Shown one piece after another: positions 50,962-59,194 of a stretch of 64,000 nt of DNA (positions within the stretch are counted from its first letter, which is position 1; every line of letters starts with the position of its first letter). The notes below the pieces were generated by a model. It did not search any database. It was not told where the DNA came from and saw nothing but the letters and a program-made list of their open reading frames with translations. The position numbers and the translations under genes were made by a program. Source of the DNA: Brevibacillus panacihumi W25 (lineage in GTDB: Bacteria; Bacillota; Bacilli; Brevibacillales; Brevibacillaceae); the NCBI RefSeq assembly GCF_000503775.1, contig NZ_KI629782.1, forward strand, positions 1,542,045-1,606,044, written 5' to 3'.

Positions 50962-51888
50962 ATGACGATCCAACCTTCTCATGACTATCAAGCAGTGATC
51001 GAAGAGATGCTTGCCATTACTCGACAGCACGGTATTCGCTTAAACCCTGAGGGGATAACAATCAACGAATCCGGCATGGATTTTCTCGTGGCCATGGCCA
51101 CAGACGACAACGAAGGGGCATGGATCTTGCGTAAGCCGAGACGTCCCGACGTCTGGGAGCGCGCGTGTAACGAACAAAACGTTTTGGCATTTGTACGTGA
51201 CAGATTGTCCGTTGAGGTGCCAGATTGGCGTATTTTCACATCCGAACTGATTGCCTATCCATTGCTTGACGGAAATCCGGTCGCGACTGTCGATCCAGGA
51301 GGAGCAGGCTATGTTTGGCAGTTCGAGCAAGCTTCGTTGACCGACACCTTTTTTGACTCACTTGCCCAGGCTCTCGCTACCCTTCACCAGGCAGACTTGA
51401 AAGAAGCGGCTGCGGCTGGGGTGCGGGTCAAAAGCCCGCAGGAAGCGCGTGAAGCCTTCTCAAATAATATCGAAGAGATCAGGCAAAGCTTCGAGATTCC
51501 CGAGAAGCTCTACACACGGTGGCAGACATGGCTTTCTGAAGACTCCTATTGGCCTGAACATTCGACATTGAATCACGGCGATCTCCACCCTCCCCACATC
51601 CTTGTGAATGGTTCACAGAAAGTAACGGGTCTGATCGATTGGACGGAAGCCGAATGTGCGGATCACGGCAAGGATTTTGTGATTCTTTTTGCTCTCTTCG
51701 GCGAGGAGAGACTTCGCGATTTGCTGGGCCGTTATGAGAAGTTCGGCGGCAAAGTATGGCCTCGCATGCATGAGCATATCGTCGAGCAGTGGGTTGCCTA
51801 TCCGGCCCTTGTCGCCAAATTCGCCCTTGTCACAGGGAAGGAATCCGATAGGGAGATGGCAAAAGGCATGATTGCAAGCTTTCAGTGA
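50962..51888 (+). CDS. mph-like: Macrolide 2'-phosphotransferase family protein (Mph-like)
   Basis: 308 residues starting MTIQPSHDYQAVIEEMLAIT. APH fold with FLVAMATDDNEGAWILRKPR, ERACNEQNVLAFVRDRL, LTDTFFDSLAQALATLHQAD, catalytic loop LNHGDLHPPHILVNG and the metal site TGLIDWTEAECADHGKDFVI. The pattern is that of Mph enzymes, which inactivate macrolides by phosphorylating the desosamine 2'-OH with GTP. Chromosomal homologues occur in Brevibacillus and Bacillus. AAAAGGAG lies upstream. Substrate range cannot be judged from sequence. Confidence 0.85.
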   Translation: MTIQPSHDYQAVIEEMLAITRQHGIRLNPEGITINESGMDFLVAMATDDNEGAWILRKPRRPDVWERACNEQNVLAFVRDRLSVEVPDWRIFTSELIAYPLLDGNPVATVDPGGAGYVWQFEQASLTDTFFDSLAQALATLHQADLKEAAAAGVRVKSPQEAREAFSNNIEEIRQSFEIPEKLYTRWQTWLSEDSYWPEHSTLNHGDLHPPHILVNGSQKVTGLIDWTEAECADHGKDFVILFALFGEERLRDLLGRYEKFGGKVWPRMHEHIVEQWVAYPALVAKFALVTGKESDREMAKGMIASFQ

Positions 51889-51928
51889 GAATGACGTTTT
51901 TCTAATTGCAAGTGTTCTGTGATCAGGT

Positions 51929-51958
51929 TTGTGATTCCGATTCTTTTCGGATTATAAT
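51929..51958 (+). promoter_or_regulatory. Promoter of the amidoligase transcript
   Basis: TTGTGA (51929-51934), 18-bp spacer, TATAAT (51953-51958), about 30 nt before the leader peptide's ribosome site. Confidence 0.65.
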
Positions 51959-51997
51959 ATCTATACTTTATAAACTGTTATTCAGGAGGCGTTTTTC

Positions 51998-52024
51998 TTG
52001 ACAAGAAAAAAAGTCCCTCGTTAA
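51998..52024 (+). CDS. Eight-residue leader peptide upstream of the amidoligase gene
   Basis: TTG ACA AGA AAA AAA GTC CCT CGT TAA encodes MTRKKVPR, 8 nt after a full AGGAGG. Its last codons are the 5' arm of a hairpin whose 3' arm reaches the ribosome site of the amidoligase gene. The R-K-K stretch resembles the +x+ motif on which ribosomes stall in some macrolide-inducible leaders. Confidence 0.5.
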   Translation: MTRKKVPR

Positions 52025-52077
52025 TCCCGTGCTCCGCCGCCTTCTTCCCTACATGATGTGACTATCACAACGAGGGA
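52014..52077 (+). promoter_or_regulatory. Hairpin masking the ribosome site of the amidoligase gene
   Basis: TCCCTCGTT (52014-52022) pairs with AACGAGGGA (52069-52077); the GGGAGG ribosome site is at 52074-52079. With the leader peptide this has the layout of translational attenuation as in cat and erm genes. Confidence 0.55.
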
Positions 52078-52086
52078 GGATGGCGA

Positions 52087-53004
52087 ATGATGAAGCCCAT
52101 TATTATTCGGGATTGGAAAGACCTTTATTTTGGCGTCGAGATTGAATTTGTTGGGGGAAAACCAGAAGATGTCGAGCTTTTGCCAGGCTGGACAATGGCG
52201 TTGGATGAACGGCAAATTGATGATACTGGCGAAGAGTCCGGCAGCGAGCTTCAAAGTCCCCCCATTCAGTGGAAAGATCGGGAAAAAATCAACGAGATGT
52301 TGCAAAGGCTCATTGCGACAGGAGCGAGGGTAAATTGGAATTGCGGACTTCACGTCCACGTTAGCATGGAGCCTTGGGGGGAAGAAGCAATTCCCGATTT
52401 TATCGATGCTGCGTTGCAATATCAGGAATCAGTGAAATACGTATTTCATACTAGTGAAGATCGGCTGGTATACTGCCCTCCTGTCACCGTGGAAATGCGG
52501 GATCAGTTTGTTTCCGACCCAGGGGATGCGGCTCTTCGACATAGAGGGCGTCCTCAATCCCATCGGTGTGGCATCAACATTGCTGCATGGTTCGATAACA
52601 GGACAGTAGAAATTCGTTATGCTAACGGCACTTTGAAATACGATGAAGTAATCACTACCGTCGAATTTTGCCTTCGCTTCGTTGCAGCCGTTGGTGCAAG
52701 ACGCAAGCTTTCATGTGATCCCAAACAAATGGCAAATGACCTCGGAGTATCTCTCACTGGGTATCCTCCGCCCATTCCTGCCCCACTTTGGTATCGTGAG
52801 AGAATATGGTTGGAAAATATGTTAGTACCGATATTAACCCCTATAGCCACCAGCCTCGTCCCAGATAGCGAAATCCTTCATATACTGCCTAGGCCAGATG
52901 GTTTATTGGTTGCCATCGAGAATCCCGATGGCAAGCTGATAAAATACCTTTTCCATTTATCTTCAAACGGCTGGAAAGTGGAAGGTAAGCTCCCAGATTC
53001 ATAA
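52087..53004 (+). CDS. Amidoligase-family protein
   Basis: 305 residues with the Amidoligase_2 pattern: LYFGVEIEFVGGKPEDVELL, a Glu-rich ESGSELQSPPIQW, CGLHVHVSMEPWGEEAIPDF (metal-binding His pair) and RTVEIRYANGTLKYDEVITT. These enzymes, of the glutamine synthetase/GCS superfamily, form amide bonds with ATP, often on peptides or cell-wall material. The C-terminal 90 residues have no recognised domain. ATG at 52087 is 7 nt after GGAGG. No peptide-substrate gene is adjacent. Confidence 0.78.
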   Translation: MMKPIIIRDWKDLYFGVEIEFVGGKPEDVELLPGWTMALDERQIDDTGEESGSELQSPPIQWKDREKINEMLQRLIATGARVNWNCGLHVHVSMEPWGEEAIPDFIDAALQYQESVKYVFHTSEDRLVYCPPVTVEMRDQFVSDPGDAALRHRGRPQSHRCGINIAAWFDNRTVEIRYANGTLKYDEVITTVEFCLRFVAAVGARRKLSCDPKQMANDLGVSLTGYPPPIPAPLWYRERIWLENMLVPILTPIATSLVPDSEILHILPRPDGLLVAIENPDGKLIKYLFHLSSNGWKVEGKLPDS

Positions 53005-53015
53005 GATTGCTTTAG

Positions 53016-53042
53016 AGCCCCCCTCGATTTGGGGGGCTTTAT
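53016..53042 (+). terminator. Terminator of the amidoligase gene
   Basis: AGCCCCCC-TCGATTT-GGGGGGCT followed by TTATCAT. Confidence 0.87.
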
Positions 53043-53079
53043 CATACATGCGTTTTTCTTTCAATTCTGATTGATTCAA

Positions 53080-53538
53080 CTAGCGAAGTGCCTGCTTTAC
53101 CCGCTCGATCTGGGCAAGATGGTCACGGACATGCCGAACGCGCAGTTCCAGCAGCTCTTTGAACGTGTACCGCACTCCATCGGGATATTTCCCGATCCGC
53201 TCAAGCTGCTCGGGAGTCAGATTTTCCAGAATCGGAAGCATGCTGGCCCGCAGCATTTGGAACAGGAGCAGATGCTGCTCGCGGTTCAACCGTTCATATC
53301 CCAGGTTATCCGTCCAAGCTTCCTGATCAAATGACAGCAGAAGCGGTTCTTCCTCCGCCAAGACTTTTCTCAGCCGGTGTGTCGCCAGGATTTCATCATC
53401 CGTCACGTGAATCACAATCTGATGGATACTCCATTTGTCTGGTCCAGGTTGGAAACGCAGCTCTTCCTCAGACAACCCTTCGATGGCTTCTCGCAGCAGC
53501 GAATAGTCTTGGCTGTACTCCTCGATCAACTTTTCCAT
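53080..53538 (-). CDS. DinB-family damage-inducible-like protein
   Basis: 152 residues starting MEKLIEEYSQDYSLLREAIE at 53538 (GGAGGG upstream). FQPGPDKWSIHQIVIHVTDD-EILATHRL carries the first His ligands and VRHVRDHLAQIERVKQAL the last, as in the DinB_2 group. Probably metal-dependent; function unknown. Confidence 0.85.
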   Translation of the reverse strand: MEKLIEEYSQDYSLLREAIEGLSEEELRFQPGPDKWSIHQIVIHVTDDEILATHRLRKVLAEEEPLLLSFDQEAWTDNLGYERLNREQHLLLFQMLRASMLPILENLTPEQLERIGKYPDGVRYTFKELLELRVRHVRDHLAQIERVKQALR

Positions 53539-53670
53539 TCGATTCCCTCCTCTATCATTGGTTGTGTGGCAGGGAGCATTCAATACATACATATTTTCTT
53601 GATTATGGAACAAATACCTGCATGGTTTTAGCCAATAATAATTGACCCGTTTACTAGCGAACCCGTTAAC

Positions 53671-53871
53671 TTAATCTTGTTTTCTTACTAACTCATAGAA
53701 AATCTGTGTTACTTCAGCATAGCCGACAATTCTTGATCCTTCCTGAATTCTGATCTTTTTTCCGATCCATAAAGTTCGAGGATATGCTTCGGGTGAAAGA
53801 AAAGTAATTGTGGCTTCAATATCAGGCATAGACTTACTCTTTCTATGAATGATCCTTACTATTATTTCCAT
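53671..53871 (-). CDS. Small conserved-type protein with EF-Tu-domain-like C-terminus
   Basis: 66 residues. MPDIEATITFLSPEAYPRTL and IGKKIRIQEGSRIVGYAEVT resemble the closing strands of EF-Tu domain 3, a pattern found in short stand-alone proteins of Bacillales. The ribosome site is weak. Function unknown. Confidence 0.5.
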   Translation of the reverse strand: MEIIVRIIHRKSKSMPDIEATITFLSPEAYPRTLWIGKKIRIQEGSRIVGYAEVTQIFYELVRKQD

Positions 53872-53937
53872 TCAAACCGATCTTGAATGAAAGATACCTG
53901 TCAAATTTAAATCTGTACTCCAGATATTATGTCCTAG

Positions 53938-55005
53938 TCAGTCGAGGGGGATTTCAAACCGCAATTGTTGGTCAACAGCGATCGTAATGGAGCTTGAGTT
54001 CGCCGAAATGGGATGGAAATCCTTCGTAAACCGGGATTCCCCGACAATGCCGCCTCGTCTATTTCCCTTTTCGTCAGTAATGCTGGAAAGAGGAACACCA
54101 TTTGAATCGAAAACGCGAATCGCATTCGACAAAAGCATGATCTGATTCCACTTTTCGTCATCGCTCAAGTTGGGAGACTCGCCTTCACCCTGTACCCCAA
54201 AAACAATTCTAGTTGCACTAGGGGTCCGAACAATTTGTTCAACCGTTAGTGTGTAACCTCTAGATTGACCTGAGACGTTTGGCTGCATTACTTTTGTAAC
54301 CTCATCTGCCGACATTCGGGAAAGCGGAATCTCAAATGACCAGTTGCCTTCTACGCCCCCCATTTTCTGCAGCCCCAATTGCAGCGTGAATTCTTGAGGC
54401 AATTCCTCCATGAAAAACGGCTGGAATGTTCCGTAGTACGTATTTCCACCAACGTGACGCCAATGCAGTAGGTAGTTCTTTTTGGCTTCCTCTGCCGTAA
54501 ACGTTCTTGTGATTGACTGACCTCCCCAGTTGTAGCTTAATTTTTCTATATGTTGAAACCCGCTCCCATTCGGTGGGAATGTAACTGTAAAGCCGATAGA
54601 GAGGTTCAGACGATCGTAATAGGCTTCTTTGAGTGCGACTGTGATCCCCTGGTCTGTCTCCGTTTGATCCAGTGGTTGAGTCAACCCTTGCTGATTCGCT
54701 TCTTTTACCCCCGAATCCCCTATAAATCCGAAGATTGAGCCCACATACGGCAATGTTTTGAGCATATGGGCCATGGTTGGGGAAACGAACCCCGTACCGA
54801 TCAACAAAAACATACCTGCTATGAGGCAAGCAACTGGGATCAGCCAATTGTTCTTTCGTACGTGTGACTTTTTTTGTACATGGCGACTGGGAAGTGGGAG
54901 CGATTCTAGGACTTGATCAATTCCAGCGGAGAATTGTGCCGGAACATCCCCAGTCGCTCTCTTGGCAATTTGTCGAAGCTCTTGATCCACTTGTTGTTCA
55001 TTCAT
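53938..55005 (-). CDS. DUF4179-type membrane anti-sigma factor
   Basis: 355 residues: a cytoplasmic N-terminus (MNEQQVDQELRQIAKRATGD to LPLPSRHVQKK), one membrane helix (WLIPVACLIAGMFLLIGTGF), the DUF4179 segment LKTLPYVGSIFGFIGDSGVK, and a large extracytoplasmic part with repeated beta strands. It overlaps the sigma gene by 8 bp (ATGAATGA). This order and domain are usual for ECF anti-sigma factors in Bacillales. Confidence 0.82.
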   Translation of the reverse strand: MNEQQVDQELRQIAKRATGDVPAQFSAGIDQVLESLPLPSRHVQKKSHVRKNNWLIPVACLIAGMFLLIGTGFVSPTMAHMLKTLPYVGSIFGFIGDSGVKEANQQGLTQPLDQTETDQGITVALKEAYYDRLNLSIGFTVTFPPNGSGFQHIEKLSYNWGGQSITRTFTAEEAKKNYLLHWRHVGGNTYYGTFQPFFMEELPQEFTLQLGLQKMGGVEGNWSFEIPLSRMSADEVTKVMQPNVSGQSRGYTLTVEQIVRTPSATRIVFGVQGEGESPNLSDDEKWNQIMLLSNAIRVFDSNGVPLSSITDEKGNRRGGIVGESRFTKDFHPISANSSSITIAVDQQLRFEIPLD

Positions 55006-55537
55006 AACCTTTCCTCCATTCCGTAGACTCCGAAGTGAAATAGGCAGCCAACTTTTTTCTAGCGCGACTCAATCGAGATTTGATGGTTCCCTCTGGTTGC
55101 CTCAGAATGACCGCCATATCTTTAATCGCCATATCTTCAAAGTAGTAAAGAACGATACAGAGTCGAAGTTCTTTCTCCAAGAACTGAACCGCTTCTTGCA
55201 GCTCGATATTCTCTTCAAAACGATAGGGTGATGCTGGCTCTTGCCAATCGTCTAGTAACATAAGTTTGCTGGTTTTGCGGGCCAGACGGTGGCATTCATT
55301 CACAAGGATCCGCATCAGCCATGAATGGAACAAACGGGGCTCACGTAATGTAGACAATGAATGATACGCTTTTAAAATTGCTTCCTGCGCAGCGTCCAGG
55401 CACTCGTTTTCGGATTGTAATATGGTACGGGCTACTCGATACATGCTTCGCTCGTTTTTCTTGATCAACCTCGTAAAAGCTTCCACATCTCCTGAACAAG
55501 CAAGCTCTTCGTCGCAGTTATTCATTGGTTCTCTCAT
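54998..55537 (-). CDS. ECF-type sigma factor paired with DUF4179 anti-sigma
   Basis: 179 residues: region 2 (FTRLIKKNERSMYRVARTIL, ECLDAAQEAILKAYHSLSTL, FHSWLMRILVNECHRLARKT) and region 4 (LQEAVQFLEKELRLCIVLYY, MAVILRQPEGTIKSRLSRAR). A second ATG 4 codons in is an equal start candidate. Second sigma/anti-sigma pair of the window, clearly different from that at 45 kb. Confidence 0.9.
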   Translation of the reverse strand: MREPMNNCDEELACSGDVEAFTRLIKKNERSMYRVARTILQSENECLDAAQEAILKAYHSLSTLREPRLFHSWLMRILVNECHRLARKTSKLMLLDDWQEPASPYRFEENIELQEAVQFLEKELRLCIVLYYFEDMAIKDMAVILRQPEGTIKSRLSRARKKLAAYFTSESTEWRKGYE

Positions 55538-55649
55538 TCAATTCTTCACATCCTGTTTGAAGTCTCTCTATGATAGACACAATGATAGAGCGGTTCGGTT
55601 CTCATATTGTTATAATTAAATCACTTTCATCATTTATAACTAAATATAA

Positions 55650-55690
55650 GTTGAAAAAAGGCAGCCGAGAAACGATACTCAGCTACCTCC
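55650..55690 (-). terminator. Terminator of the NlpC/P60-like gene
   Basis: GGTAGCTGAG and CTCGGCTGCC arms (two mismatches), then TTTTTTC on the minus strand. Confidence 0.68.
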
Positions 55691-55734
55691 CTTTTTATTT
55701 GAACTACCGAATCCATTAGCTCCACTGGCAAATT

Positions 55735-56175
55735 CTAATCCCAATGCTTTTTTTGTATTCCTTTTAATATCCTTTCAACAGGAGCCCATCCAATTAATTT
55801 GGGTTGGCTCCATCCCGGAGCTGGTGTGAGACTCTCAATTTCTAAGTAGTTATCTATTCTAACTTTATCCCAGGCATGTATTACATCTCCATTCCCAAGA
55901 GATAAACCTACATGTCCCCAATTTTTTATTTCGCCTTCGACCATACCAGAACATGAATAAAAAACAAAAGTTCCTTTTGGCGGAAACCCTATATGGTTGT
56001 GAGCCTCATACAGTTCTGCTGACTCTTGGGCATCGGCGCCGCCCCACATTTCAATTTCGTTGCTTCTTTCATAAGCGTCTTCAACAAATGCAAGGCATCT
56101 CAGGCGATAATCCTTAGAATTCAAGTGATTTCTTGCCCAAATTATGGCATTTTCAATTTCCTTTTCAAATTTCAA
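55735..56175 (-). CDS. NlpC/P60-like cysteine peptidase domain protein
   Basis: 146 residues from TTG 56175 (GGAGGG at 7 nt; the ATG at 56190 overlaps that site). YRLRCLAFVEDAYERSNEIE carries the nucleophile Cys, NWGHVGLSLGNGDVIHAWDK the His residues, followed by GWSQPKLIGWAPVERIL. It has no signal peptide or binding domain, so it may act inside the cell or be released otherwise. Such stand-alone P60 proteins are common in Bacillales. Confidence 0.72.
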   Translation of the reverse strand: MKFEKEIENAIIWARNHLNSKDYRLRCLAFVEDAYERSNEIEMWGGADAQESAELYEAHNHIGFPPKGTFVFYSCSGMVEGEIKNWGHVGLSLGNGDVIHAWDKVRIDNYLEIESLTPAPGWSQPKLIGWAPVERILKGIQKKHWD

Positions 56176-56209
56176 TAACTTCCCTCCCATGTTGTTAAGC
56201 TGTTGTTCT

Positions 56210-57064
56210 CTAGATCTCTGTCGCGTCTATCGGAAGCCCCCGTACTCTCTCCAAATAGGCTATCACATTGCTATGGTCGCGAGCAGGATATTCATATTTC
56301 AGCTTGTCCGCAAGCAGTTGCCCTGCTTCTTTGGCAAGTTGCAGCGTCGCAAAAAGGGATTCCCATACTTCCGAGTAAGCTGGACCGCTGTATGTCTGCT
56401 CGAATAAGTGCCATAGTTCTTCAGGAAGATAGTTTTTTAGCCATTTCGAGGCAAATCCCAGATTTACTTCCCAATTATTCTCCACTCCAACATACCAGGT
56501 TAACAGTTGCATCAAATCCTGTTTTACAACGATATCCAACATAAACTTTGCGTATGGCAGCTGGTCTCTCCACAAACCCTTGGCCACATTCGTCGAGCAC
56601 CATAAGAGATTATTCACGTTCTTGTAGAACTCATCAGCCGAAGGTTTAACGGTTATATAGGAGGCTTCTGAGGGAGGAGGAAACTCTTTTAGAACATTAT
56701 CTTTGTCCAGAAGCACTTTGGTCAGACTATCTTCCATGTGCTCGTTGACGGTCTTAGCTCGGCGGAATGAAAGATCGATTCTTACCCCATCCGTAAACTG
56801 CATAAGAAAAATGTATTCATCCTCGCCATCCGTCTTACTATCATTTAGCTGCATCATAATCAGTTCGCCAAACGTTCTAATCCAATCCTGATGATCCACA
56901 TAATGTCTAGGCTCGGTGACAACAAATAGTAGATCATAATCGCAAAAGATGTCCTTCGTCACATTCGGGTTAACTCGTGATCCATTCAGGATAACGGCCC
57001 TTACCTTCTCGTCAGCATGAGCGAATTGTAATAGTTGATCGATAACTTCAGACTCTGTTCTCAC
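56210..57064 (-). CDS. aadK-like: Aminoglycoside 6-adenylyltransferase (AadK/ANT(6)-like)
   Basis: 284 residues starting MRTESEVIDQLLQFAHADEK at GTG 57064 (AAAGGAGG upstream; the in-frame TTG is too close). Nucleotidyltransferase core VRAVILNGSRVNPNVTKDIF-CDYDLLFVV with the DYD metal pair, FTDGVRIDLSFRRAKTVNEH with the third Asp, VLLDKDNVLKEFPPPSE, and the C-terminal helical domain. The closest known relatives adenylylate streptomycin; actual activity is not provable here. Confidence 0.87.
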   Translation of the reverse strand: MRTESEVIDQLLQFAHADEKVRAVILNGSRVNPNVTKDIFCDYDLLFVVTEPRHYVDHQDWIRTFGELIMMQLNDSKTDGEDEYIFLMQFTDGVRIDLSFRRAKTVNEHMEDSLTKVLLDKDNVLKEFPPPSEASYITVKPSADEFYKNVNNLLWCSTNVAKGLWRDQLPYAKFMLDIVVKQDLMQLLTWYVGVENNWEVNLGFASKWLKNYLPEELWHLFEQTYSGPAYSEVWESLFATLQLAKEAGQLLADKLKYEYPARDHSNVIAYLERVRGLPIDATEI

Positions 57065-57258
57065 TTGCAACCTCCTTTGTTTGATGACTCTAACTTTCTA
57101 TCAAAAGGGCACGATGTGGCATGTCAGGATTAGCGATCGTACAGCCGTCCCCCACATTGTACAAAGAGGTCACAAATGCCCTTACTGCAATTGCAATCTA
57201 TAAGGTTCTTTCGATATGTAGGATAAATTATCCCTCCATCAGGCTCTTACATTTTTGC

Positions 57259-57290
57259 AAAAAGAAAAAACTTGCCCTGTCGGCAAGTTC
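57259..57290 (-). terminator. Strong terminator 200 nt beyond the aminotransferase gene
   Basis: AACTTGCC-GACAG-GGCAAGTT then TTTTCTTTTT on the minus strand. It probably ends the alaR-alaT transcript or belonged to the fragmentary gene at 57320. The rest of 57065-57258 shows nothing recognisable. Confidence 0.85.
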
Positions 57291-57319
57291 TCTATACAAC
57301 GATATTGTGTAAGCTGAAT

Positions 57320-57427
57320 TCATACTCGGGGCACCCCCAGCTTCAGGACGGCTTCTCTGCCATCCTGAAGCCTCACCGGGGTGACGCAGTTGTTGCTGAG
57401 CGAATTACGGAGTCGGCTCCAAGCCAT
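57320..57427 (-). pseudogene. Fragment of an aminoglycoside phosphotransferase-family gene
   Basis: The minus-strand frame reads RNSLSNNCVTPVRLQDGREA-VLKLGVP and stops. This matches the N-terminal nucleotide-binding lobe of APH-family kinases (pattern LSNNYVAPVRRADGTPAVLKLG). No catalytic loop follows and the region ends in a terminator, so it is a remnant. Confidence 0.55.
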
Positions 57428-57483
57428 TGCCGTCCCATCGCCCCTGAGCGCCGCTGATCGTCTTAACGCCCCCTTGGCAACGC

Positions 57484-58668
57484 CTAAGACAAACGGCTTA
57501 CAAAACGCTCCATCCGATCCAGCGCCTTTTTCAACTGCTCCATAGAGGTGGCATAGGAGCAGCGGATATGACCATTCCCACTTTCCCCAAACACGTCCCC
57601 TGGAACCACCGCTACTTTCTCCTCCATCAACAGCTTTTCAGCAAAATCCGCAGCGGACAATCCCGTAGAAGCAATGGACGGGAAGGCATAAAAAGCACCC
57701 TCGGGCTCATGGCAAGCAAGACCGATCTGACGGAAGCCGTCTACGACGTAATTGCGCCGCTGCCGATAGCTCTCCACCATCCGCTCCATGTCGCCCTGTC
57801 CATGGCGCAGGGCTTCCAGCGCCGCCATCTGTGCCATCGTCGGGGCGCACAGCATCGTGTACTGATGAATTTTCAGCATCCCGGCCAGCAGCTCTGGCTC
57901 TGCACAGACGTAGCCGAGGCGCCAGCCTGTCATGGCAAAAGCTTTGGAGAAGCCAGAGATGAGGATCGTCCGCTCCTTCATGCCTGGCAATGCGGCGATG
58001 CTGTCGTGCATGCGTCCGTATGTCAGCTCCCCGTAAATTTCGTCGGAGATGACCAGCAGATCATGCTTTTCCAAGATCGGCAGCAAGGCTTGCCATTCCG
58101 CAGCGCTCATCGTGCTTCCCGTCGGGTTGTTCGGATAGCAGAAGATAATGGCTTTGGTCCGAGCAGTAATATGCGATTCCAGTTCCTCCGGTGTCAGCTT
58201 GAACTGGTTCTCCATCGTCGTTTTCAAAAAGACGGGCACCCCGCCAGCCAGACGGATTACCGGCTCGTAGGAGACGTAGCAAGGCTCGACGACCAATACC
58301 TCATCGCCCGGATCGAGGATCGCTCGCAAGGCAATGTCAATCGCTTCACTGGCCCCGACTGTCACGAGGATTTCCTTTTCGGGATGATAGCTGACGGCAA
58401 AGCGCTCCTCCAGATATTTCTGAATCTCCACGCGCAGCTCCAGCATCCCGGCATTGGAGGTGTAGGCGGTATAGCCGCGCTCCAGCGACGAGATCGACGC
58501 TTCCCGCATCCGCCATGGAGTGACGAAATCCGGCTCCCCTACCCCGAGCGAGATGACACCCTCCATGGATGCCGCCAGATCAAAAAAGCGGCGGATTCCC
58601 GATGGCTTCAAGGATTCTACAGTAGCAGACAGACGACGTTTTGCAGTCAAGGTTGATTGTGTACTCAT
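57484..58668 (-). CDS. alaT: Class I aminotransferase, probable alanine transaminase (AlaT/YugH type)
   Basis: 394 residues of fold-type I PLP enzyme: GVISLGVGEPDFVTPWRMRE, the TSNAGMLELR region, YPNNPTGSTMSAAEWQALLP, VISDEIYGELTYG, PLP Lys in LISGFSKAFAMTGWRLGY and the closing RCSYATSMEQLKKALDRME. Its ATG overlaps the stop of the Lrp-type gene. The pairing with an Lrp regulator and the alanine T-box match the B. subtilis alaR-alaT (yugG-yugH) operon, so alanine/pyruvate transamination is likely. Confidence 0.87.
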   Translation of the reverse strand: MSTQSTLTAKRRLSATVESLKPSGIRRFFDLAASMEGVISLGVGEPDFVTPWRMREASISSLERGYTAYTSNAGMLELRVEIQKYLEERFAVSYHPEKEILVTVGASEAIDIALRAILDPGDEVLVVEPCYVSYEPVIRLAGGVPVFLKTTMENQFKLTPEELESHITARTKAIIFCYPNNPTGSTMSAAEWQALLPILEKHDLLVISDEIYGELTYGRMHDSIAALPGMKERTILISGFSKAFAMTGWRLGYVCAEPELLAGMLKIHQYTMLCAPTMAQMAALEALRHGQGDMERMVESYRQRRNYVVDGFRQIGLACHEPEGAFYAFPSIASTGLSAADFAEKLLMEEKVAVVPGDVFGESGNGHIRCSYATSMEQLKKALDRMERFVSRLS

Positions 58669-59165
58669 GGGGTTACCACCATCCTGCGATCTTCATCGCG
58701 ATCCTCCAGCTCGATGCCGTCATGCTTGTAGCGCTGCAGGATAAAGTGCGTAGCTGTCGATACGACAGAGTCGATCGTCGCCAGCTTTTGCGAGACGAAC
58801 GACGCCACCTCACGCATCGTTTTTCCTTCCAGCACCACCGAGAGATCGTAGCTGGCTCCCGACATCAGATAGACTGCCTGCACTTCGGGAAAACGGCAGA
58901 TGCGCTTGGCTACCTCATCAAAGCCCACATCGCGCTTGGGCGTTACTTTTACATCGATCATGGCCGTGACATACGGATGATCATCAACCCGCTCCCAGTT
59001 GATCAGGGCGGGATATTTCACAATGATGTTTTCCTCTTCCAGAGCGGCGATCGCCTTCTCTATCTCTTCTTTTGGCTCCGCCAGCATCTTCGCCAGCTGT
59101 TCGACATCCTGTCTGCTGTCCTCTTCCAAAAGACGCAGCAGCTCCATCTGTTTTTGACGGTTCAT
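58665..59165 (-). CDS. alaR: Lrp/AsnC-family regulator (AlaR/YugG type)
   Basis: 166 residues starting MNRQKQMELLRLLEEDSRQD at 59165 (GGAG upstream). Winged-helix part EQLAKMLAEPKEEIEKAIAA-LEEENIIVKYPALINW, then the ligand-binding RAM domain YVTAMIDVKVTPKRDVGFDE, ICRFPEVQAVYLMSGASYDL. It overlaps alaT by ATGA and is preceded by an alanine T-box. Expected to activate the operon in response to alanine. Confidence 0.87.
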   Translation of the reverse strand: MNRQKQMELLRLLEEDSRQDVEQLAKMLAEPKEEIEKAIAALEEENIIVKYPALINWERVDDHPYVTAMIDVKVTPKRDVGFDEVAKRICRFPEVQAVYLMSGASYDLSVVLEGKTMREVASFVSQKLATIDSVVSTATHFILQRYKHDGIELEDRDEDRRMVVTP

Positions 59166-59194
59166 TCTCACCACTCCATTCTCCTTGTCAAATC

